Source: Galliscardovia ingluviei (lineage in GTDB: Bacteria > Actinomycetota > Actinomycetes > Actinomycetales > Bifidobacteriaceae). Taken from it: a stretch of DNA of 64,000 nt. How positions within the stretch are numbered: the first letter of the stretch is position 1; every line of letters starts with the position of its first letter. The stretch covers positions 868,001 to 932,000 of the forward strand of contig NZ_BMDH01000001.1 in assembly GCF_014635685.1 (NCBI RefSeq), written 5' to 3'. A program made the position numbers and the translations under genes. The notes below the pieces were generated by a model, which had not been told where the DNA came from, ran no database searches, and saw only the letters and a list, made by a program, of their open reading frames with translations. This document shows positions 35,722 through 45,848 of the stretch, piece after piece.

Positions 35722-36720
35722 CTACTTTTTCAACAAGTTTTTAGCGTTTTTGAGAATTTGTAGCGTACGATACATCACTGATTGAACAGGAACATCCCTA
35801 TCCGGAGCAACTGCAGTTATTTCCTCAGTAAACTTAGTTTTAAACTGATTCAATGTATTTAATGCTGGATAATTATCTGAACCAATACCCATCAAATCGA
35901 TAGAGCGAATGCCCTGCTGCGCTAAATCATTGAAAATAAAGAAGAATAACTTATCTGGTGCGCGCAACTTACGCATGTCAGTGCGCATACAACCATAGTA
36001 ATATACAGCGCGATTGTCATTAATAGTAATGATGCACCAATTAGAAATTTCCCCGTTAATACGACCAGCATACAATCTACAATGCTCTGTGCCAAGAGTA
36101 GTAAGCATATCGTGATATGTATTTTTGGAGGCCGGAGTAAAACCATCACGATGAGCAGTATCTACCATCACTTGATAATACTCATCAAAAGATTGGATAG
36201 CCTGCTGTGTCTCATCAGCACATTCCGCTGGGCTCTCTCGTAATGCTTTTCTCACATCATAGCGACCACGTTTACGCATTTGTGCAAGAATCTCATCGGA
36301 GGTTCCTTCAAGTGGTACCACTACAGTACTGTCATATGGAATAGTAGAAAGCACTGGCTGAGCGACTGTGTCATACCAAGCGCCCAATCGAATAAATACT
36401 ACAGATTTATCTGTTGCGCGAATAAATTTTTGCAGTTCTTGCAGTACGGCTGCTTCTGTTTCTTTGGTAGGCTGTGAAACCCAAACAGGTCCATGCAATG
36501 AGCGTAAATACGTGTATCCATGAGTGTGATACGCGATGCAAGACAAAATCGCTAGTAGTACTTTATCTTTACTTATAGCAAGTACACCCCAAGGCTCGCG
36601 TCCCGGAATAGTTGCTTGATAGTTAGACCATACTTCACTTTGTTCAATTGGTAGCACCATAGCATATTCTTGCGCTAATCGTCGAGCATCTTCAAAACTT
36701 ATTCGCTCAATATCAATCAT
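35722..36720 (-). CDS. FemABX-family peptidoglycan bridge amino acid transferase
   Basis: 332 residues, AAAGGAG ribosome site. The N-terminal half carries a FemABX opening (LPIEQSEVWSNYQ, WGVLAI), and the C-terminal half has the GNAT-like fold with INGEISNWCIITINDNRAVYYYGCM and LFFFIFNDLAQQGIRSIDLMGIG. These enzymes use aminoacyl-tRNA to add amino acids to lipid II or its precursor and so build the interpeptide bridge. It lies directly downstream of murE with a 50-base gap, so the two likely form an operon that sets stem and bridge residues. Which amino acid it adds cannot be told. Confidence 0.88.
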   Translation of the reverse strand: MIDIERISFEDARRLAQEYAMVLPIEQSEVWSNYQATIPGREPWGVLAISKDKVLLAILSCIAYHTHGYTYLRSLHGPVWVSQPTKETEAAVLQELQKFIRATDKSVVFIRLGAWYDTVAQPVLSTIPYDSTVVVPLEGTSDEILAQMRKRGRYDVRKALRESPAECADETQQAIQSFDEYYQVMVDTAHRDGFTPASKNTYHDMLTTLGTEHCRLYAGRINGEISNWCIITINDNRAVYYYGCMRTDMRKLRAPDKLFFFIFNDLAQQGIRSIDLMGIGSDNYPALNTLNQFKTKFTEEITAVAPDRDVPVQSVMYRTLQILKNAKNLLKK

Positions 36721-36770
36721 ACTGCTCCTTTATTATGCCAGCCTATATTGTAGCACTAAGTACTATGCCT

Positions 36771-38495
36771 TCACTTTTCATCACCATGTTGCTGCTGGTA
36801 TGCACAATCAATCGCGGCACGGTCTCCAATATACGGTACAGAACGTCCTTGTATCACCTGATGATCTTCATCACCTTTACCAACCGCCAATATAACAATT
36901 GGTTGCTCTTGACTTAGATCACTGCCTTGCTGCTCATCTAACGCAGGAAATACACTGGTACCTTCACGTAGTGCATATGCTTGTTCAACAGCAAATGCTA
37001 ATGCTGCTGCCCTGTCTACAATAATGGTGGAATACAAGGCATGATCAGTAATATATGATTGCATTTCTTGAGCAATTGCTTGTGGATCATCAAAATTACT
37101 ATCATCAGTTGTCAGTACTACCGCGCGAGCACCTTCTTGGCACGCCTCAATAATACCTTGTCTGCGATCAAGCGCCTTACCGCCAGTTGAGCCGGTGACC
37201 ACAATAATATATGGATTACTATACTCCTGCTGTACTTCATGAATTAAAGCGCTAACACTCAAATAATTATGCGCATAGTCGATAATGCAATCAACATGAT
37301 GTTTGCCAACAATACGCTCCATGCGGCCTGGAACGCGAGTTGTTGATAACACGTGATCTACCACATTGTGATCGATAGTAAAGCCAACACTATGAATCAA
37401 TGCAAGGGCTACCGTTGCATTAGCAATATTAAACTCGCCAAGTAGCGCCAGATGACTGTGCTGACTTAATACAGTGTTAGTGCGTGTGGTTACCTGCCCA
37501 CCGTACTCCAGCTCATACGCATGCGTAGAGAAATGTACGTGGTCAGCATCTATCACTGTTTGCACAATATTTCGTACCTCAACTGCGCTATTGCCCGCAA
37601 TATCGCGTTTAACAATCTCGCCAAGTGACGCATCCCCACGCTGCTCTTGTGTAAGCATCTGACAGAACGTAACCGGCACTGTTGCCTGCAAAGCATCCTC
37701 AGTGAGCAATCGTAAATAATCACAATCTGCGTTTACAATCAGCTGATCCGTATTGCGAATAATCTGCCGCTTGCAATACAAGTAGTTTTCGAATGTAGGA
37801 TGCTCAATTGGACTGATATGATCCGGGCTAATATTCAAAAATGCAGCACTGGCAAAATGAATACCAATAACACGACCAATCTTATATGCCTGAGAACTAA
37901 TCTCCATCACCAAATGCGTGATCCCATGATTACGAGCTTCGCGCATCATACGGAGTGAATCAAGAGATTCAGGCGTAGTTAAGTGTGATGGCAACATCGT
38001 CGTACCATCAACGCATAGTGATTCAGAACTGAGTAGCCCAACACGATAGTCAGTGCATTGTTGCAGTAACGCGAATGTTAAAAATGCGGTTGTTGTTTTG
38101 CCTTTAGTGCCCGTGATACCAAGAATAGTTAATTCTTGTTCAGGATGACCATAAAATTCGGCACTAATACGTGCCATAGCCGCGTACACATCATCAACAA
38201 TAATCCCCGGCACATTGATGTACTCACTGTAATCCTGCTGTGCAACATAAGCAACTAAACCGTGAGTGTCCAAATCTTGAAGGTAGCGTGGATTAAAATT
38301 TCCTTTAATAAACAGTAAAGTCGCTTCATGAGTATCTCTCGTATCATACGTAATATGCGTAATGTTAATATGTGGCACTTGCTGTATATCAGTAGTCCAC
38401 TGTGCTTGCTGAGGCAGGATTATCTCATGCAGTAACTGGTACTGCTGTGTAATAGTTGCAATTTCTCGCAATGATAACACTGGTTGTGATGACAT
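36771..38495 (-). CDS. murE: UDP-N-acetylmuramoyl-tripeptide ligase, MurE (non-DAP type)
   Basis: 574 residues, with AAAGGAG eight bases before ATG. ILGITGTKGKTTTAF is the ATP-binding site, with NISPDH and the MEISSQAY region downstream. In DAP-adding MurE the residue-selecting motif is DNPR, within a context like TSDNPR-x-EDP; here it is TTDDSNFDDP, so it should add lysine or ornithine. The protein is longer than usual by about 80 residues. It stands outside the division and cell-wall cluster and is paired with a FemABX gene, as in some bifidobacteria. Confidence 0.9.
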   Translation of the reverse strand: MSSQPVLSLREIATITQQYQLLHEIILPQQAQWTTDIQQVPHINITHITYDTRDTHEATLLFIKGNFNPRYLQDLDTHGLVAYVAQQDYSEYINVPGIIVDDVYAAMARISAEFYGHPEQELTILGITGTKGKTTTAFLTFALLQQCTDYRVGLLSSESLCVDGTTMLPSHLTTPESLDSLRMMREARNHGITHLVMEISSQAYKIGRVIGIHFASAAFLNISPDHISPIEHPTFENYLYCKRQIIRNTDQLIVNADCDYLRLLTEDALQATVPVTFCQMLTQEQRGDASLGEIVKRDIAGNSAVEVRNIVQTVIDADHVHFSTHAYELEYGGQVTTRTNTVLSQHSHLALLGEFNIANATVALALIHSVGFTIDHNVVDHVLSTTRVPGRMERIVGKHHVDCIIDYAHNYLSVSALIHEVQQEYSNPYIIVVTGSTGGKALDRRQGIIEACQEGARAVVLTTDDSNFDDPQAIAQEMQSYITDHALYSTIIVDRAAALAFAVEQAYALREGTSVFPALDEQQGSDLSQEQPIVILAVGKGDEDHQVIQGRSVPYIGDRAAIDCAYQQQHGDEK

Positions 38496-38566
38496 TACAT
38501 GCGCTCCTTTTGCCTCAAGGTAGCTTACACTGTGCTATAGGAAAAGGTCATAAAAAACCAAAGGAA

Positions 38567-38601
38567 AAGCGGCAACCCACTACTTGAGCGAGTCACCGCT
38601 T
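38567..38601 (-). terminator. Terminator after gap
   Basis: AAGCGG (38567-38572) pairs with CCGCTT (38596-38601), with an inner ACT/AGT match. On the minus strand TTTTCCTTT follows. Confidence 0.6.
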
Positions 38602-38647
38602 ATATTGAGTTATGCATATAGCGTTTCGCTATACCAAACGCTCCAAC

Positions 38648-39706
38648 TTACTTGGAGAGCTCTGCGAAGTAGAGCAGAGTGCGAACCATGTTAGCAGTGA
38701 AGCCATACTCGTTGTCGTAGAAGGCAACGGTACGTACCATCTGTACGCCATCAACATCGTTAACATCGGTCTGGGTTGGATCGAATACACCAGCGTGGGT
38801 ATCGCCAACGATATCGCCAGAGACGATGCCGTCACCGTTGTAGCCGTAGAAGTCGCAGTTTGCGAATTCCTTCTCGAACTGAGCGTTGATCTCTTCAACA
38901 GAGGTCTTCTTCTCCAAAACGGTGAAGAGCTCGGTGATGGAGCCGTCAGAAACCTGAACGCGCTGTGCATGACCCTGCAACTTGCCGTTCACTTCTGGAA
39001 CTACCTTGCCGATTGCCTTTGCAGCACCGGTGGAATGTGGAATAGTGTTGATTGCAGCAGCGCGCAAATCGCGACCATTCTTCTTACCGTGAGGGCCGTC
39101 GAGAATCATCTGGGTTCCGGTGTAAGCATGAACGGTGGTCATGAAGCCAACCTTGATGCCCCAGTTATCATTAAGGGTCTTGACCATGGAAGCCATGGAG
39201 TTGGTGGTGCAGGAACCTGCGGAAACGATGTTATCGTCCTTCTTGAGGATGTCCTGGTTTACACCGAACACGACGGTTGGTGTGGTTGCATCCTTAGCTG
39301 GTGCAGAAATCAGAACCTTCTTAGCACCTGCGTTCAAGTGAGCCTGTGACTTCTCTGCGGAAGTGTAGAAACCAGTGCACTCGAGTACGAACTCAACACC
39401 ATCGTTCTTTACCCAAGGAATGTTGTTTGCATCTGGCTCTGCATATACTGGGTATTCCTTGCCATCAACGACGATAGCGGAATCAGTTGCAGAAACTTCT
39501 ACTGGAGAACCATCAACATGCTTGAAAGTGCCATGAGTGCTGTCATACTTCAACAAGTAAGCCAGTGCAGATGGGGAAGTCAAATCGTTGATAGCGGCAA
39601 CTTCGATGTCTCCGGCTTCGCCGCCCTTCTGCTGCAATTCGAAAATGCGGCGGAAAGCCAAACGACCAATGCGGCCAAAACCGTTGATACCAATCTTAAT
39701 AGTCAT
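38648..39706 (-). CDS. gap: Glyceraldehyde-3-phosphate dehydrogenase
   Basis: 352 residues. KIGINGFGRIGRLAFRRI is the NAD-binding start; the catalytic Cys is in SAGSCTTNSMA near 164; GVNQDILKKDDN and MTTVHAYTGTQM are standard. The nucleotide sequence is rich in codons favoured by highly expressed genes and therefore is open on the opposite strand too (38612-39349), which I treat as a shadow. It oxidises glyceraldehyde-3-phosphate in the lower glycolytic part of the bifid shunt. A GGAGATAAG ribosome site precedes ATG. Confidence 0.98.
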   Translation of the reverse strand: MTIKIGINGFGRIGRLAFRRIFELQQKGGEAGDIEVAAINDLTSPSALAYLLKYDSTHGTFKHVDGSPVEVSATDSAIVVDGKEYPVYAEPDANNIPWVKNDGVEFVLECTGFYTSAEKSQAHLNAGAKKVLISAPAKDATTPTVVFGVNQDILKKDDNIVSAGSCTTNSMASMVKTLNDNWGIKVGFMTTVHAYTGTQMILDGPHGKKNGRDLRAAAINTIPHSTGAAKAIGKVVPEVNGKLQGHAQRVQVSDGSITELFTVLEKKTSVEEINAQFEKEFANCDFYGYNGDGIVSGDIVGDTHAGVFDPTQTDVNDVDGVQMVRTVAFYDNEYGFTANMVRTLLYFAELSK

Positions 39707-39849
39707 AACTTATCTCCTGAGTGGACTGGTCTGCTTGAAATTCATTTGCATCCGTACAAACTCCTTCAACGACCTTTTTTTCCAACGTGTTTAATACTAC
39801 CCTCTCTTGTAGTCATTTCGCTTATAACACGCTTGTCTAGCGTGCCGTA

Positions 39850-42414
39850 TTAATGCGTACTAGGCTTTAATGCTTTCACGAATGCCACTACATCACTTGG
39901 CTTCATACCAGGCAGGTACGATTGCGTAACCGCTAAGGCAATTTGCGCAAGTTTTGCGGCATCTGGATAGGCAATATACACGCCCTCTTCTTGCGGTTGG
40001 AACTTCAGTTTGAATCGGAATAGTGAGTGGAATCCGTAAGCAGGTTCGATCAAATCAGCAACAGCTTGTAATACATGTGCCAGAATCTGCGTGCCATCAG
40101 TCTGCTGGCTATCTGCCGCGTCACTCTCTGCTTGGTTTTCAGACGAACCCACTACAGAAAGACCTGCTAATGGCGCTGCAGAAAGACTCATAAACTCAGC
40201 GTCCTCTTCTTGTAAACGCTCTGCCATACGCGCAATGAGGAATTCCATTACGCCATTTTCACTATCTGGTCTGTGACGCATAAAATCAAGTGTCCAGCCA
40301 ATAATAACCCCATCTCGATAGGTGGGCAACCAACTTGTTACCGCCTGCACTACTCCTTGTGCGTCAAGAGCATACAGTAATCGCACGCGATTATCCATGA
40401 GTTCTTCAATGCCGCCTAGGGTAAAGCGCATTTCTGGCAGCGCTTTTTCCTCAGTCCATTGTTCAGATATTTCAACAATTTGCGACTGAATGCCCAATGG
40501 CGCCTCGTCAAAAGTAGTGAGCACATCAATCATGCCCTCACGCTTAGCTTTGTTAATAGCGGTGCGCACATCTTGCCATTTTTTACCGCGAGTTTGCCAA
40601 GTTCGTGGATGCACAATCATTTCAGTTCCCACTGCAAGTGAGGACCAACCTTGATTGACTAGTATTTCACGCTGATGCTCGTGAATACTGTAGAACACAG
40701 GTGTCCAAGAATTTGCAATACAGAATTGCACAAACTGCTTAATATCCTCATCCCATTCATCGCGAGCGCCAAAAGGCCCAGTCACACTTAAAGCAATACC
40801 ATGTTCTACTCGGTATGCAATGGCTGAACGCCCGCTTGGTGAGAACCAGTAGTGATTATCTTGCCAGGTTGCCATAAATGACATTGATTCGCCGTCAATT
40901 TGCACTAATTTAGAGGCTCGTTGACGACTTGATTCGTCTACTTCACCAGCATCGAGCAGGCACCAACGAATCATAATAATAGTAATCAGCCAGAAGACCG
41001 GACCCACACCTTCATACACCACTGTTGCCAGAGTATCTACTGGAATAAAATCAGGATTGATACCGTTAAGAAAACCAATTGGCATAAAGCGCTGCGGCAC
41101 ATCTGCAAGAACATTGCCAAAAGATGGCACTCCATTGAATCCGTGTGCATGGGTAAGCACAACCAGAATATAACTGAGCGTCAGCACACACCAGCTGACA
41201 ACAATGGTAACCATCGAAATCATAATGCGGCGCTGGGCAGTTTTTCGGTCAAAGGCTTTCCAACTAACTACAACCATAGCAATGCATACCGCTGGAATAA
41301 TAATGCTTGCAATTGCTGATTTGAATGCTCCATGCATCACCAGTCCCGGTAAACCATGGTAAGCGTGAGCCAATGGAATAATGCAGTAGTATGCAATAGC
41401 ACAAATAATCGTTGCAGCATTGGCAATAATGCTCAGTATTGCTGCAATGCGCCTACCTTTGAATAGTCCCCAACTGACCAGTAACATAGCAATAACTGGC
41501 AGCAGTGAAACAATGATGCCGCCCGGTAATGCGAGACGCTGCAATCTAAACTGCACGAAGCAATTAAGGTCTGTATCTGCCCCCAAGCATGTTGATAGCT
41601 TATTGTAGTTAAAGCGAATAGGGCTCATCAACAAGCCGAAAGTAGAAAGTGGTCCGTAGCTTAACGGAGATGTGACGGAAACCACTGGTCCGAGTGCCAT
41701 AACTGCACTGACAATGGCCACTACCCTGCGTGTTTCAAATACTGTACCAGGAATAATGCTTTCACGCTCATTGTGCGAGCACATTAAGTACCCTAATACA
41801 TGACCTATAACCGTTGCTGCCAGCACGCTAAAATCACTGGGCTCACCGCGATACAGTACTAACGTTGCCACGAATGCGTACATAATAATACGAATGCGGC
41901 GGCGCCATAGCAGCGAACTAAATGCACTAACCACCATAATTGGACCTGCAGCAATAATTAGCGGTCCTAAAATAAAACCAAAGTCAGCAATGCGCATCCA
42001 ATGCGTGCTATGCGCATACATCGCAGCAGTAAGTCCCATGCCACATGCGATACCACCCAAGGTACTAATTGCAGCAATCCACAAAGTACGTCCTACACCA
42101 AGACGCGACTGTGCTAGCCCCAAACACACTGCAACAATAGGCACATCAATAAGTAGTCGTAACGGATGGCTTACTGTAAAGAGCGAGAGCAGCATACTGC
42201 TTGGCACCCCTCGAGACAGCCTTGAAAGACTGACACGTGCCAGAGAGCCGGGATACAAGTGTGCCGTGGCAGCACAGTAGATTGCAGTACCTAGTGTTAC
42301 CACTACAATGAGCCCGACAACAACAACAGCAACCATATGCGTACGCATCATCTGCATGCCATCAGCGAGCACTACATGCCAAGAGTTTTGTTTTCGCTTG
42401 TTGTTTACACTCAT
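39850..42414 (-). CDS. MprF-like phosphatidylglycerol lysyltransferase/DUF2156 membrane protein
   Basis: 854 residues from ATG 42414; a TTG at 42420 is two codons upstream. About 12 to 14 hydrophobic segments occupy residues 20-490. The C-terminal DUF2156 synthase domain (about 530-850) includes GRSAIAYRVEHGIALSVTGP, EIVDP-like positions, and WLPTYRDGVIIGWTLDFMRH. The layout matches MprF, which transfers an amino acid from aminoacyl-tRNA to phosphatidylglycerol and flips the product, lowering net surface charge. The first membrane part resembles a rhomboid-like block rather than a flippase in places, so the flippase function is uncertain. It lies eight bases after an esterase gene, forming an operon. 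Confidence 0.82.
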   Translation of the reverse strand: MSVNNKRKQNSWHVVLADGMQMMRTHMVAVVVVGLIVVVTLGTAIYCAATAHLYPGSLARVSLSRLSRGVPSSMLLSLFTVSHPLRLLIDVPIVAVCLGLAQSRLGVGRTLWIAAISTLGGIACGMGLTAAMYAHSTHWMRIADFGFILGPLIIAAGPIMVVSAFSSLLWRRRIRIIMYAFVATLVLYRGEPSDFSVLAATVIGHVLGYLMCSHNERESIIPGTVFETRRVVAIVSAVMALGPVVSVTSPLSYGPLSTFGLLMSPIRFNYNKLSTCLGADTDLNCFVQFRLQRLALPGGIIVSLLPVIAMLLVSWGLFKGRRIAAILSIIANAATIICAIAYYCIIPLAHAYHGLPGLVMHGAFKSAIASIIIPAVCIAMVVVSWKAFDRKTAQRRIMISMVTIVVSWCVLTLSYILVVLTHAHGFNGVPSFGNVLADVPQRFMPIGFLNGINPDFIPVDTLATVVYEGVGPVFWLITIIMIRWCLLDAGEVDESSRQRASKLVQIDGESMSFMATWQDNHYWFSPSGRSAIAYRVEHGIALSVTGPFGARDEWDEDIKQFVQFCIANSWTPVFYSIHEHQREILVNQGWSSLAVGTEMIVHPRTWQTRGKKWQDVRTAINKAKREGMIDVLTTFDEAPLGIQSQIVEISEQWTEEKALPEMRFTLGGIEELMDNRVRLLYALDAQGVVQAVTSWLPTYRDGVIIGWTLDFMRHRPDSENGVMEFLIARMAERLQEEDAEFMSLSAAPLAGLSVVGSSENQAESDAADSQQTDGTQILAHVLQAVADLIEPAYGFHSLFRFKLKFQPQEEGVYIAYPDAAKLAQIALAVTQSYLPGMKPSDVVAFVKALKPSTH

Positions 42415-42421
42415 ATTCAAC

Positions 42422-43864
42422 CTACTTCTGTTCTACTACGCGAACACCTGTTGTTGCAGCAGTGTCCTTAAGCGTTGGTATTGGAAAATCTAATCCCATT
42501 TGTGCACATACTGTTGGTAGTGCTGTACGCAATGTTGCCTGAACGGTATGCCAATCATGACCAGTATTCGGCACAATAATCGTCGTGGCATCCATACCAG
42601 CAAGACGCGCAGCTTGGGTAATAGTTTTTGCATTACTGATGGATTTACTGTCTAATGTGCCGGCCCCCATAATCAGTGTGGAATGTGCAAACACCTGATC
42701 ATGAATATGCTCATGCAAAATATCAAGCGGCACATGCGCACGGTACGCAGCGGCATTCCCATTAAAGAAATCGCGAATCATACGTGTTTCATTGCCATTA
42801 TGCGGTCCTAACTCAGAAGATGACGCAATAATATGCCCATAGCGCTCAGGGTATCGCAATCCGAATTGCACAGCACATGTAGCTCCCTGTGAAAATCCTG
42901 CAATAGCCCAATGCTGCGGCTCTTTACTTACTGGCAAATGGTTAACAATCCAGTCAGTCACATCTTTCGTAATATAGGTTTCTACATTGCCATATTTCGT
43001 AGAATTCACGCATAACGTATTGTGCAGTGCGCTACCTAATTGGTCTGGAGCAACAATTACCGGAGCTAATCCATGATGTTGCTGAGCATATTGATTGGCA
43101 ATCTGCGGTAATTGACCTGCTAAAAATGCACGGTCAGGGCTACCAGGCTGACCCGCCATCATAATTAGTACTGGCAAACGAACAGGCTGCGGTACCAAGC
43201 CAGCAGGAGGTACATATACCACAGCTGTCCGAGCCTTAAAACCAGAAGCTGTTGCTGGAATATTAACCGAACCTACCATTCCCTGCTTGGGCGCTTGAGT
43301 TGGATGTTCTCGCCATTGCTGTGCTGATTGTGTGGCCTTACCAATACGTGACAAGTCAAGCGGCTCAAACGAGGTAATATCTACTACACTACCAAGCGTC
43401 GGATACTCGCCATACACTTCGTTAATTTGTGTTGCTGTGGAGCATACAGCAAGTACTGTAGTGACTATTGCTAGAACTTTGCGCCAAGAATGCGTGATAA
43501 TACTTAATGCAATTGCCGCGCCGACAAGCATTACCGACCATGCTGCGGCAATAATCACATCCATACCGAGCATGACACCAAATACCAAATAGTGATCTAG
43601 CAACCAAGTAATGCCAAAACCAGCAACTAGTCCTGTAATCGCACCAATACAAACCCATCGAATAGTGCGCAACCGCGGACTGCTTGGCTTTGAACTTGTA
43701 TTTGCATTTGAGCGTAAACGTGAGTTTGCATTCGTTCCCTGTGGGCGAATAATGCTCAATATCACAAGCAACACTATCCCTATAAGCGTCAAGCCAAGTA
43801 ACACCTTAGTCAACCAACCTCCTATAAGGCTGATACTCCATATACGTTCCAGCACTTGGTTCAT
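42422..43864 (-). CDS. Membrane-anchored esterase (PF00756-like alpha/beta hydrolase)
   Basis: 480 residues from ATG 43864, behind GGAGG. Four membrane helices lie in residues 10-150. The remaining alpha/beta hydrolase faces outward: LIMMAGQPGSP near the oxyanion region, AIAGFSQGATCAVQFGLRYPERY with the nucleophile Ser, and NTGHDWHTVQ with the catalytic His. The fold matches the esterase D/mycolyltransferase family. Coupled to the MprF-like gene, it may hydrolyse an aminoacyl or acyl lipid at the membrane, a role that is inference only. Confidence 0.85.
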   Translation of the reverse strand: MNQVLERIWSISLIGGWLTKVLLGLTLIGIVLLVILSIIRPQGTNANSRLRSNANTSSKPSSPRLRTIRWVCIGAITGLVAGFGITWLLDHYLVFGVMLGMDVIIAAAWSVMLVGAAIALSIITHSWRKVLAIVTTVLAVCSTATQINEVYGEYPTLGSVVDITSFEPLDLSRIGKATQSAQQWREHPTQAPKQGMVGSVNIPATASGFKARTAVVYVPPAGLVPQPVRLPVLIMMAGQPGSPDRAFLAGQLPQIANQYAQQHHGLAPVIVAPDQLGSALHNTLCVNSTKYGNVETYITKDVTDWIVNHLPVSKEPQHWAIAGFSQGATCAVQFGLRYPERYGHIIASSSELGPHNGNETRMIRDFFNGNAAAYRAHVPLDILHEHIHDQVFAHSTLIMGAGTLDSKSISNAKTITQAARLAGMDATTIIVPNTGHDWHTVQATLRTALPTVCAQMGLDFPIPTLKDTAATTGVRVVEQK

Positions 43865-44085
43865 TGCGCCTCCAATCACCGACCCAACTGTAGACTCAAG
43901 CCTTAGCAGTTGCCATCATCCTCAGGATTGATTTGCTATAGGAAGGTTTACCAGCTTGCAGACTGTAGCACGATAGTTCACTTAAGGGTTTACAGAGTTG
44001 TTACATAAGCGCACTGCACTATACCCTGCATGATGAGCTGCATGAGTTGTACTGCACTAGTTAGCCCTTGCGCTACAGTGCCAGT

Positions 44086-44598
44086 ATGGCAAAACATCGT
44101 AAATCCTCTTCGACAACTCATGCTTCTACTCCAGCTCTTGCCCAACTTGAACAGGCGCATATCGCCTATCAACTCCATGAGTACGAGCATGATAGTGAGC
44201 ATATGCATGATGGTTATGGACTTGAAGCGGCTGCCAAATTAGGCATAGATCCACATCGTGTTTGCAAGACGCTTATGGCTGATCTTGGTGGCGAGCTGGT
44301 CACTGCTGTAGTACCTGTTAGCGGTCATCTCGATATGAAAGCCCTTGCCCACGCTTGTGGGGCGAAAAAAGCACATCTTGCCGAAGCTCAGCAAGCCATG
44401 CGCGAAACAGGGTATGTTGTTGGAGGTATTTCTCCACTTGGTCACCGTAGCCCACATCGCACTGTGCTTGATGCTCAGGCAGCGCAATATCCTACTATTC
44501 TAGTTTCAGGAGGCAAACGAGGCACGAGCATCGAGCTTGCACCACAAGACCTAGTTAGCGTATTACAAGCCGATATTGCTCCTATTGCTACATGGTAA
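44086..44598 (+). CDS. ybaK: YbaK/EbsC-type Cys-tRNA(Pro) deacylase
   Basis: 170 residues from ATG 44086; the frame opens at 44068 with TTG, but no ribosome site is visible for either. The opening residues are Ser/Thr-rich. YQLHEYEHD, GLEAAAKLGIDPHRVCKTLMADL, VVPVSGHLDMKALAHACGAKKAHLAE and GGISPLGHRSPHRTVLD are family motifs; the Lys in VCKTLM is the conserved active-site residue. It removes cysteine mischarged on tRNA-Pro. The tRNA-Pro in this window is a substrate candidate. Confidence 0.92.
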   Translation: MAKHRKSSSTTHASTPALAQLEQAHIAYQLHEYEHDSEHMHDGYGLEAAAKLGIDPHRVCKTLMADLGGELVTAVVPVSGHLDMKALAHACGAKKAHLAEAQQAMRETGYVVGGISPLGHRSPHRTVLDAQAAQYPTILVSGGKRGTSIELAPQDLVSVLQADIAPIATW

Positions 44599-44645
44599 AC
44601 TTGGGCTTACTCGAACTTGAACTAGATGCGTCTGTAGCACAAACA

Positions 44646-45848
44646 CTATTGCAGATCAACAACCATACAATTATCTTGATTATATCCCTGCTGGGCACAC
44701 CATTGTTCACCAGACTCAATGCTGCCGAACGACTCGCCACTAATAATGACATAATAATTGGTGCCATTACCATGCTTGGTGTATGTTGGCCAATCAGCAG
44801 ACCACAATAACCGTGCTTGAGGATGCTTGGCTGTATATTTGATGAACTCTTCCCAAATATCCTTACTCGTCCAAGTCTTACCTTCTGCAGTCATACCTTC
44901 AATTTTTGAGGATAATTGCGTGGTATAAGAAGTCATGAATGATTGAGCAGCTTGCCTATCGCTATCGATTTCACGTTGCAAAGCATTCTTACTAGCCTGT
45001 TCAATCTCATCCTCTGTTAATATTGAAGCACCAACACGACGTCCTGATGACGTGGTTGAAGTGCTACTCTTGCCTTTCGATGACGAGTGCAGAGTGACTT
45101 TAGCTTGCAATGTTATGGCAGGTTCGTGTGCTGGAATAAAGGATTGATCTTGAGTAAACGCTAGCGAAACACTCCCACTTTCACCATCAGTAAGTTCAAT
45201 AGGTTGTTCAGAAAAATCAAATACTGCTGCTGCAATAATCCCATGTTGATCACTGATGCGAATTTCCACATTATTGTTGTCTAAAGAATATGTGTCGCAT
45301 GATGATGTAAATGTACCAGCAACAACTGCCGTATGATCTAACTCTTGCGTACGCACACGCTTGGGTTCAAATTGCAAGCTCGTAGCACATGCTTTGTTTT
45401 GTTTTTTGCTTTGTTTTTTGTCTGTGTTCTTTGCTGTTGCGTCTGAGGTATCCGAATTATTATCATCCTCAGTATCGGTGGCGCTGTTTTGTGATTGGGC
45501 AGATGTGCTTTCCTGTGCAGCACTATCATTATGACCCGATATGAACCACCATGCCAAAACACCGACAATAGCTAAGACTATTATTGCAGCCAAGACACTC
45601 ACAAGTGCAATAATCTTTTTCTTGTTATTTTTCGTTGGTTTCTGTGGTATTGGCTGTTGTGTAGATGCTGTTTGTGGTGCATCCATATTAGGTTGATAAG
45701 GAGGCGTTACTGGTATTTGCGTATATGGTTGTTGCGTATTAGGCTCTTGTTCAATGCTCGGATCTGCCGGTGATGCAATTGGTGATCCGCAATTACTACA
45801 AAATTGTGCATCTTCATCTAAACGAGTACCGCAATTGACACAAAACAT
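44646..45848 (-). CDS. Zinc-ribbon membrane protein of unknown function
   Basis: 400 residues from ATG 45848, behind GGGAG; the frame opens at 45860. FCVNCGTRLDEDAQFCSNCG is a double-zinc ribbon at the N-terminus. A Pro/Gln-rich linker, one membrane helix (IIALVSVLAAIIVLAIVGVLAWWFIS, split here for length) and a Ser/Asp/Thr-rich linker then lead to an extracellular part of about 240 residues with a pair of cysteines in the centre and one pair at the end (EQWCAQQGYNQDNC). The cytoplasmic zinc-ribbon and single-helix layout is common in bifidobacterial proteins whose role is unknown. The gene is tail-to-tail with ybaK. Confidence 0.72.
   Translation of the reverse strand: MFCVNCGTRLDEDAQFCSNCGSPIASPADPSIEQEPNTQQPYTQIPVTPPYQPNMDAPQTASTQQPIPQKPTKNNKKKIIALVSVLAAIIVLAIVGVLAWWFISGHNDSAAQESTSAQSQNSATDTEDDNNSDTSDATAKNTDKKQSKKQNKACATSLQFEPKRVRTQELDHTAVVAGTFTSSCDTYSLDNNNVEIRISDQHGIIAAAVFDFSEQPIELTDGESGSVSLAFTQDQSFIPAHEPAITLQAKVTLHSSSKGKSSTSTTSSGRRVGASILTEDEIEQASKNALQREIDSDRQAAQSFMTSYTTQLSSKIEGMTAEGKTWTSKDIWEEFIKYTAKHPQARLLWSADWPTYTKHGNGTNYYVIISGESFGSIESGEQWCAQQGYNQDNCMVVDLQ

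Noticed and set aside
38612-39349. 245-residue frame on the plus strand opposite gap
   Set aside because: It is the mirror of the highly codon-biased gap gene, has no family motif and no ribosome site.
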